A stretch of 16,925 nucleotides of DNA from Nitriliruptoraceae bacterium (lineage in GTDB: Bacteria; Actinomycetota; Nitriliruptoria; Nitriliruptorales; Nitriliruptoraceae). The stretch lies in the NCBI GenBank assembly GCA_007116505.1, contig SKII01000097.1, positions 1 to 16,925 of the forward strand. The letters run 5' to 3'. Below are positions 11,621 to 16,925 of this stretch, one piece after another; positions within the stretch are counted from its first letter, which is position 1; every line of letters begins with the position of its first letter. The notes beneath the pieces were generated by a model. It was not told where the DNA came from, ran no database searches, and saw only the letters and a list, made by a program, of their open reading frames with translations. Made by a program: the position numbers and the translations under genes.

Positions 11621-13288
11621 ATGTCCCGTCCCGTCGACCATGCCATCGCTGACGCCGCCCCCGACGACGTCGTCATCTTCGACACGACCCTGCGCGACGG
11701 CGAGCAGTCGCCCGGCATCTCGCTCGACGCACACGAGAAGGTCGAGATCGCCGAGCAGCTCGCCCGCCTCCAGGTCGACGTCATCGAGGCCGGGTTCCCG
11801 ATCGCTTCCGCGGGTGACCTCGCGGCGGTCCGTGCCGGCGCCGAGCAGATCGGCAACGCGCCGCGGGCGGCCGCTGGCCCGGGCGGCAGCGAGGGGGAGA
11901 CCGACGACCGCGAGCCGCCCGTCATCGCGGCGCTCGCGCGTGCGCTCGAGGGCGACATCGAGGCCGCGTGGAAGGGCATCGAGCCGGCGCGGCACCGCCG
12001 CATCCACACGTTCCTCTCGACGTCCGACATCCACCGCAAGTACATGCTGCAGGCGACCGAGGACGAGATCCTCCAGCAGACGATCCGTGCGGTCGAGATG
12101 GCCAAGGCGTACACCGACGACGTCGAGTTCTCCCCGCAGGACGCCACGCGGACCGACTTCGCGTTCCTCGTCGACATCGTCGCCGCGGCCGTCGAGGCCG
12201 GCGCGACCACGGTGAACATCCCCGACACGGTCGGCTATGCGCTGCCGCATGACTTCGGCGCATGGATCGCGGAGCTGCAGCGGCGTGTCCCCGCGATCGG
12301 TGAGCGCGGGGTCGCGCTCAGCGTCCACTGCCACAACGACCTCGGACTCGCGGTCGCGAACTCGCTCGAGGCGGTGCGCAACGGTGCCCGTCAGGTCGAG
12401 GTCGCCGTGAACGGCATCGGCGAGCGCGCGGGCAACTGCTCGCTCGAGGAGGTCGTGATGGCGATCCGCACGCGTGCGGACCTGCTCGGGCGGGACCACG
12501 GCCTCGACACGCGCGAGCTGACCCGCACCTCGCGGCTCGTCTCGAGCCTCACGGGCTACTCGGTGCAGAAGAACAAGGCCGTCGTCGGCGAGAACGCCTT
12601 CGCGCACGAGTCCGGCATCCACCAGCACGGGGTGCTCGCGGACCGCCTCACCTACGAGATCATGCGCAGCGAGGACGTCGGCGCGGCCGGGTCGCAGATC
12701 GTGCTCGGCAAGCACTCCGGACGGCACGCGTTCTTCAAGGCCGTCGAGGAGCTCGGCTACCGCCTCGACGACGCGGAGGGCGCCGTCGCGTTCCAGCGCT
12801 TCAAGGAGCTCGCGGACCGCAAGGGGCTCGTCAGCTCCGAGGACCTCGAGGCGATCCTCGTCAGCGCCGGCTCGGCCGACACGTCGGGGGACGACCGTCT
12901 CGTGGGGGTCCGCGTCTCCTCGGAGACGGGCGGGACGCCGCACGCGGAGATCGTCCTCGAGCTCCACGCGGACGAGGCGACCGGCGGCGAGCCCCGCCGC
13001 ATCACCGTCGAGGCGGACGGTGACGGCATGGTCGACGCGGTCTGCAAGGCGATCCGTGCCGGCCTCGGCCGGCCCGCCGTGCGCCTCGGGACCTACCAGG
13101 TCGGCGCGGTCACCGGCGGGCTCGACGCGCTCGCCGAGGTGCTGGTCACGGTGGCGGACGAGCAGGGGGCGACCTTCACCGGGCGTGGCGTGTCCACCGA
13201 CGTCGTGGAGGCCTCCGGCATCGCCTACCTCGACGCCCTCAACCGCTCCCGCCGGCTCGTGACCCGGGGCGAGGAGTTCCGCGCCTGA
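11621..13288 (+). CDS. leuA: 2-isopropylmalate synthase
   Basis: Condenses acetyl-CoA with 2-ketoisovalerate, the committed and leucine-inhibited step of leucine synthesis. The 555 residues include the TIM-barrel motifs FDTTLRDGEQSPG (Arg25, metal-ligand Asp26), HCHNDLGLA (metal ligands His236 and His238) and NGIGERAGN (Asn272), then the linker with GENAFAHESGIHQHG and a C-terminal regulatory domain (about 400-550) ending STDVVEASGIAYLDALN. It resembles the E. coli-type LeuA more than the longer mycobacterial form. Compared with that type there is a Gly/Ala/Glu-rich insertion of about 18 residues near 82-99, between the second helix and the strand leading to ALARA. The ATG follows ACAGGAG. 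It is controlled by the leader RNA above; leuC starts 48 bp downstream. Confidence 0.95.
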   Translation: MSRPVDHAIADAAPDDVVIFDTTLRDGEQSPGISLDAHEKVEIAEQLARLQVDVIEAGFPIASAGDLAAVRAGAEQIGNAPRAAAGPGGSEGETDDREPPVIAALARALEGDIEAAWKGIEPARHRRIHTFLSTSDIHRKYMLQATEDEILQQTIRAVEMAKAYTDDVEFSPQDATRTDFAFLVDIVAAAVEAGATTVNIPDTVGYALPHDFGAWIAELQRRVPAIGERGVALSVHCHNDLGLAVANSLEAVRNGARQVEVAVNGIGERAGNCSLEEVVMAIRTRADLLGRDHGLDTRELTRTSRLVSSLTGYSVQKNKAVVGENAFAHESGIHQHGVLADRLTYEIMRSEDVGAAGSQIVLGKHSGRHAFFKAVEELGYRLDDAEGAVAFQRFKELADRKGLVSSEDLEAILVSAGSADTSGDDRLVGVRVSSETGGTPHAEIVLELHADEATGGEPRRITVEADGDGMVDAVCKAIRAGLGRPAVRLGTYQVGAVTGGLDALAEVLVTVADEQGATFTGRGVSTDVVEASGIAYLDALNRSRRLVTRGEEFRA

Positions 13289-13336
13289 CGCGCGACCTAT
13301 GCTGGTCGCATCGTGCACCATCCCGAGGGAGCAGCC

Positions 13337-14758
13337 ATGAGCCGTCCGCGGACCATCGTCGAGAAGATCTGGGAGCAGCACCTCGTCCGGAGCGATGAGG
13401 GTCGACCCGACCTCCTCTACGTCGACCTCCACCTCGTCCATGAGGTGACCTCGCCACAGGCCTTCGACGGTCTCCGGGTGGCCGGACGGCGGGTCCGCCG
13501 TCCCGACCTGACCCTCGCGACGATGGACCACAACGTCCCGACGCTGCCGCAGCAGGTGCGAGGGATCCTGCCGCTCGAGGACGAGCTGTCCGTCGCGCAG
13601 ATGGACGCGATGCGCCGCAACGCCGAGGAGTTCGGGCTCACGCTGTTCGAGATGGGCGACCGCAACCAGGGCATCGTCCACGTGATCGGCCCCGAGCTCG
13701 GCCTCACGCAGCCCGGCGCCGTCATCGTGTGCGGCGACTCCCACACGGCCACGCACGGCGCGTTCGGTGCGCTCGCCTTCGGCATCGGGACCTCCGAGGT
13801 CGAGCACGTGCTGGCGACCCAGACGCTCCCGCAGCGCATGCCGCGCACGCTCGCCATCGACGTCGAGGGTCCGCTCCCCGAGGGCACGGTCGCGAAGGAC
13901 CTGATCCTCCACGTCCTCAGCGTCATCGGGGTCGACGGCGGGACCGGCCACGTCATCGAGTACCGCGGCGAAGCGATCCGCGGGCTCTCGATGGAGGGCC
14001 GCATGACGATCTGCAACATGTCCATCGAGGGGGGTGCGCGCGCCGGGCTGGTCTCGCCCGACGAGACCACCATCGCCTACCTCAAGGACAAGCCGCTCGC
14101 GCCGAAGGGTGAGGCGTGGGAGGAGGCGGTCGCGTCCTGGCGCTCGCTCGCCACCGACGAGGGCGCGGAGTTCGACCGGGTCGTCACCATCCAGGCCTCC
14201 GACATCAGCCCGACGGTGACGTGGGGCACGACGCCGGCGATGAGCGTGAAGATCGGCCAGCGCGTCCCGCAGCTCGACGACGCGCCCGACGCTGCGACCC
14301 GTCGCCAGTGGGAGCGCTCGATGGCCTACATGGGGCTCGAGGGCGGCGAGCTGCTCGAGGACCTGAAGCTCGACAAGGTGTTCATCGGCTCGTGCACGAA
14401 CTCGCGCATCGAGGACCTCCGCGAGGTCGCCCGCATCGTCGAGGGGCGGCGTGTCGCCGAGGGGATCGAGGCGATCGTCGTCCCGGGCTCCGGGCTCGTG
14501 AAGGCCGCCGCGGAGGCCGAGGGCCTCGCCGACATCTTCGTCGCGGCCGGCCTCGAGTGGCGCGAGCCGGGCTGCTCGATGTGCCTCGGCATGAACCCCG
14601 ACCAGCTCAAGCCCCAGGAGCGCTGCGCCTCGACGTCCAACCGGAACTTCGAGGGGCGGCAGGGCTTCAAGGGGCGCACGCACCTCGTGTCGCCCGCGAT
14701 GGCCGCCGCCGCCGCGGTGACCGGCCACCTCACCGACGTCAGGGAGCTCGTCCGATGA
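13337..14758 (+). CDS. leuC: 3-isopropylmalate dehydratase large subunit
   Basis: Large, iron-sulfur subunit of isopropylmalate isomerase, which converts 2- to 3-isopropylmalate together with LeuD. The 473 residues contain the aconitase-type motifs [20 protein letters not shown] and [10 protein letters not shown]. The [4Fe-4S] ligands are Cys353 in GSCTNSR and Cys413 and Cys416 in [10 protein letters not shown], corresponding to the E. coli positions with an offset of six. The ATG at 13337 has GAGGGA six bases upstream; an in-frame GTG at 13313 lacks this. The stop overlaps leuD by 4 bp, as expected for subunits made in equal amounts. Confidence 0.97.
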   Translation: MSRPRTIVEKIWEQHLVRSDEGRPDLLYVDLHLVHEVTSPQAFDGLRVAGRRVRRPDLTLATMDHNVPTLPQQVRGILPLEDELSVAQMDAMRRNAEEFGLTLFEMGDRNQGIVHVIGPELGLTQPGAVIVCGDSHTATHGAFGALAFGIGTSEVEHVLATQTLPQRMPRTLAIDVEGPLPEGTVAKDLILHVLSVIGVDGGTGHVIEYRGEAIRGLSMEGRMTICNMSIEGGARAGLVSPDETTIAYLKDKPLAPKGEAWEEAVASWRSLATDEGAEFDRVVTIQASDISPTVTWGTTPAMSVKIGQRVPQLDDAPDAATRRQWERSMAYMGLEGGELLEDLKLDKVFIGSCTNSRIEDLREVARIVEGRRVAEGIEAIVVPGSGLVKAAAEAEGLADIFVAAGLEWREPGCSMCLGMNPDQLKPQERCASTSNRNFEGRQGFKGRTHLVSPAMAAAAAVTGHLTDVRELVR

Positions 14759-15390
14759 GACCGTTCACGACCGTCCGCTCGAACGTCTGCCCGATCCTCA
14801 ACGACGACGTCGACACGGACCAGATCATCCCCAAGCAGTACCCCAAGCGCATCGAGCGCACCGGCTTCGGGCCGTTCGCGTTCGCTGAGCAGCGCTACGA
14901 GGACGATGGGGTCACGCCGCGTCCCGGCTTCCCGATGAACCGTCCCGAGCATGCCGGTGCGGAGATCCTGCTGTCGGGGCGCAACTTCGGCTGCGGGTCC
15001 TCGCGCGAGCACGCGCCGTGGGCGCTCGAGGATGCCGGGTTCCGCGTCATCATCGCGTCGAGCTTCGCCGACATCTTCCACACCAACTGCGGGAAGATCG
15101 GCGTGCTGTGCGTCGAGCTGCACGAGAAGGACATCGCCCGCATCGCGGAGAGCGTCGCCGCCGATCCGTCCGTCGAGGTCGTCGTCGACCTCGAGGCGCA
15201 GACGGTGACCGTCCCGACCGTCGGCGTGCTCGAGGGCTTCACGTGCGAGTTCCCGATGGACCCGCACACGCGTCACTGCCTCATCGAGGGGCTCGACGAC
15301 ATCGGGCTGACGCTCGAGCACGAGCCGGACATCACCGCCTACGAGCAGCGTCGCCCCGTCTACCGCCCGCTGGTCCCCACGCCGCGGTAG
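14755..15390 (+). CDS. leuD: 3-isopropylmalate dehydratase small subunit
   Basis: Swivel-domain subunit that completes the isopropylmalate isomerase active site with LeuC. The 211-residue protein has VDTDQIIPK near the N-terminus and the signature [17 protein letters not shown] (75-91), followed by [16 protein letters not shown]. Length is normal for the bacterial bipartite type. ATG overlaps the leuC stop (ATGA). It is the last gene of the leucine operon in this window; an 18-bp gap separates it from the convergent dehydrogenase gene, with no convincing terminator hairpin. leuB is not in the window. Confidence 0.97.
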   Translation: MRPFTTVRSNVCPILNDDVDTDQIIPKQYPKRIERTGFGPFAFAEQRYEDDGVTPRPGFPMNRPEHAGAEILLSGRNFGCGSSREHAPWALEDAGFRVIIASSFADIFHTNCGKIGVLCVELHEKDIARIAESVAADPSVEVVVDLEAQTVTVPTVGVLEGFTCEFPMDPHTRHCLIEGLDDIGLTLEHEPDITAYEQRRPVYRPLVPTPR

Positions 15391-15408
15391 GTCGCCCCGG
15401 GCGTCGCC

Positions 15409-16362
15409 TCAGTAGCCGGCGTCGACGTCGACGAGGCCTACGAGCGGCTCGCCTGCCGCGAAGCGCCCGACGTTGTCGCGCACGCGTGCCTCGAGCAGCG
15501 GGATGCCCATCTCGAGCGTGTTGCCCGTGTGCGGCGTGATGAGGCAGCGCGGCTCGGTCCACAGCGGGTGCCCGTCCGGCAGCGGCTCGGGGTCGGTCAC
15601 GTCGAGCGCCGCACCACCGATCCGTCCCTCCGCGAGCGCGGCGACGAGCGCGTCCGTGTCGACGTGCCGGCCGCGCCCGAGGTTCACGAGCATCGCGTGG
15701 TCGGGCATCGCGGCGAGCGCGGCCGCGTCGATGACGTGCTCCGTCTCCGGCGTCAGCGCCAGCGCGATGACCACTGCGTCCGCGTCCGCGAGCTCCGCGT
15801 GCAGGTCGTCGAGCGTCGCTGTCCGGTCGGCGCCCGGGAACGGGTCGCTCTGACGGCGCAGCACCGTGACACGGCAGCGGAACGGCGCGAGCATCGGGAG
15901 GAGCGCACGCGTGATCTCCCCGCCGCCGAGCACCACGACCTTCGCGTCGAAGAGGTTGCGTCCGACCCGTGCCGACCAGGTGCGCTCACGCGCGTAGCCG
16001 GTCAGGTTGCGGAAGCCGGCGAGGAGCATCGCGAAGGCCATCTCGGCGACCGGGTCGGCGTACACCCCCTTGCCGGAGGTCCAGACGTGCTCGTGCGTGA
16101 GGTGCCCGAGGAACGGGTCGATGCCGGCGAACGGGAGCTGGATCCATCTGATGCCCGGCCCGGCGGCGAGGATCCCGGCGAGCTGGGACGGGTCGCGCGG
16201 GTCGAGCCAGACCAGGCCCTCCGCGTCCGCAGGATCGTCGACGAGCTCCCCGCCTCCCGCGCGGATGGCGTCGAGCATCGAGGGCATCGGGGTCGTCGGG
16301 GCGACGAGGATGCGGGGCGGACCCGCGTGGGTGCGGGTGACGGTCGCGTTCGGCTCGGTCAT
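15409..16362 (-). CDS. D-isomer-specific 2-hydroxyacid dehydrogenase, possibly NADP-preferring
   Basis: A 317-residue NAD(P)-dependent oxidoreductase acting on an unidentified 2-hydroxy/2-keto acid. The catalytic triad is present: Arg230 in NLGRGRHVD, Glu259 in VTDPEPLP and His278 in ITPHTGNT. The dinucleotide loop is GGGEIT (146-151), so the third Gly of GxGxxG is Thr. The second beta strand ends VLRRQS (167-172) where NAD enzymes carry Asp, which suggests NADP and a role like glyoxylate/hydroxypyruvate reductase. No ACT domain is present, unlike serA at the other end of the window. ATG 16362 is six bases after AGGAG; ATG 16365, overlapping the upstream stop as ATGA, is the alternative. It is translationally coupled to the murD-like gene. 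Substrate is not deducible. Confidence 0.85.
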   Translation of the reverse strand: MTEPNATVTRTHAGPPRILVAPTTPMPSMLDAIRAGGGELVDDPADAEGLVWLDPRDPSQLAGILAAGPGIRWIQLPFAGIDPFLGHLTHEHVWTSGKGVYADPVAEMAFAMLLAGFRNLTGYARERTWSARVGRNLFDAKVVVLGGGEITRALLPMLAPFRCRVTVLRRQSDPFPGADRTATLDDLHAELADADAVVIALALTPETEHVIDAAALAAMPDHAMLVNLGRGRHVDTDALVAALAEGRIGGAALDVTDPEPLPDGHPLWTEPRCLITPHTGNTLEMGIPLLEARVRDNVGRFAAGEPLVGLVDVDAGY

Positions 16363-16925
16363 CATGGGCTCCTGGGAGGGTCGTCGGGGAGGAGCGCGAC
16401 GAGCGCGGCGAACCGCTCGCCGCGCTCGACGAAGTCGCGGAAGGCACCGAAGCTCGGTGCAGCTGGGGACAGTACGACGGCGCCACCCTCGGGTGTGACC
16501 AGGTCGGCCCACGCGACGGCGGCGGCGAGGTCGTGCACCTCGACGGCGCGGGCATCGCCGGTCGCGTGGGGGGCCACCTCGGATCCCCCCTCGCGGAGGG
16601 CCTCGGCGATGCGCGGCCCGAGCGGCGGCAGTAGGGCGGCGCGGACGTCAGGGTCGGCGAGCGCGTCGACGAGCCCGGCGATGTCCTGCCCGCGGTCCTC
16701 CCCGCCGAGGATCAGCGTGACGGGCCCACGGGGCCGCCACGTCGCGAGCGCGGCGAGGGTCGCCTCCGGGACGGTCGCGATCGAGTCGTCGACGAACGTC
16801 CGGCCGCGGACCGTCGCGATGGGCCGCAGGCGGTGCGGGAGGGGCGTGAAGTCCTCGAGCGCGCCCAGGAGGTCCCGGGCGTCCGTGCCGAGGCGGCGGG
16901 CGACGAGCGCGAGGGCGAGCATCGC
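16362..16925 (-). CDS. murD: MurD-family UDP-MurNAc-L-Ala:glutamate ligase, C-terminal part
   Basis: The last 188 residues of a Mur ligase; the start lies beyond the right edge of the window. Visible are the end of the central ATPase domain (FTPLPHRLRPIATVRG) and the C-terminal domain: FVDDSIATVPEATLAAL (44-60), LILGGEDRGQD (71-81) and LSPAAPSFGAFRDFVERGERF (152-172). These correspond to DSKATN, GGDGKxxD and SPACASFDQF of canonical MurD, which adds D-glutamate to UDP-MurNAc-L-Ala in the cytoplasm. Two basic positions differ: the Lys of DSKAT is Ile49, and the Lys of the GGDGK loop is Arg78. These substitutions recall the MurD2 group that adds L-glutamate and works with the epimerase MurL, but that is memory-based inference. 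The stop overlaps the next gene's start region. Confidence 0.8.
   Translation of the reverse strand, partial: AMLALALVARRLGTDARDLLGALEDFTPLPHRLRPIATVRGRTFVDDSIATVPEATLAALATWRPRGPVTLILGGEDRGQDIAGLVDALADPDVRAALLPPLGPRIAEALREGGSEVAPHATGDARAVEVHDLAAAVAWADLVTPEGGAVVLSPAAPSFGAFRDFVERGERFAALVALLPDDPPRSP

Noticed and set aside
13298..13303. TATGCT as a -10 element for a separate leuC promoter
   Set aside because: No acceptable -35 was seen at proper spacing, and the 48-bp leuA-leuC gap is compatible with cotranscription.
11285..14728. Very long open frame (over 1100 codons) antisense to the leucine operon, and similar antisense frames of about 680-740 codons over the lipid operon
   Set aside because: They mirror well-supported genes, are rich in Arg, Asp, Gly and Ala as expected for antisense frames in G+C-rich DNA, have no domain patterns or ribosome-binding sites, and cross real gene boundaries.
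15391..15408. Terminator between leuD and the convergent dehydrogenase gene
   Set aside because: Only a 4-bp stem with a 3-nt loop (CGCC-ccg-GGCG) can form and there is no U-tract in either direction.

Overview
High-GC (visually above 70% G+C) actinobacterial chromosome segment with tightly packed, often 4-bp-overlapping genes. The lipid genes resemble actinobacterial type II fatty acid synthase loci: an InhA-like enoyl reductase and an AccD6-like carboxyltransferase beta subunit. A leucine-rich leader peptide and a pseudoknot-like RNA precede leuA, as described for actinobacterial leuA operons. No mobile element, CRISPR array, tRNA or rRNA was seen. A deep-branching class such as Nitriliruptoria is only a guess.

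Layout. (1) 1-1447: the 3' part of serA (phosphoglycerate dehydrogenase with a C-terminal ACT domain), overlapped tail-to-tail by a small four-helix membrane protein on the minus strand. (2) 1708-9806, plus strand: one apparent lipid operon, fabD - lysine-less biotinyl-like protein - fabH - fabG - acpP - fabF - accD6-like - plsC-like - acpS - fabI/inhA-like. It covers malonyl-CoA formation (in part), malonyl transfer, priming, condensation, both reductions, the carrier protein and its activating enzyme, and an acyltransferase that could hand product to phospholipid. The 3-hydroxyacyl-ACP dehydratase, biotin carboxylase and a genuine biotin carrier are absent. (3) 9796-11191, minus strand: lgt followed by a universal stress protein gene. 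(4) 11192-15390, plus strand: a leucine operon with a regulatory leader (37-codon peptide ending in six Leu codons, a strong hairpin whose C5 loop can pair with a downstream G5, and a second hairpin just before the leuA ribosome-binding site), then leuA, leuC and leuD. leuB is not here. (5) 15409-16925, minus strand: a D-2-hydroxyacid dehydrogenase translationally coupled to the 3' part of a murD-family ligase.

Most interesting items: the 76-residue biotinyl-like protein, which lines up without gaps to the biotin-carrier C-terminus but has Arg where biotin-Lys should be; the layered leuA leader; the MurD-like ligase with non-canonical residues in its glutamate-binding motifs; and a recurring habit of short tandem repeats (6, 12 or 15 bp units) in gene tails and gene spacers of this locus.
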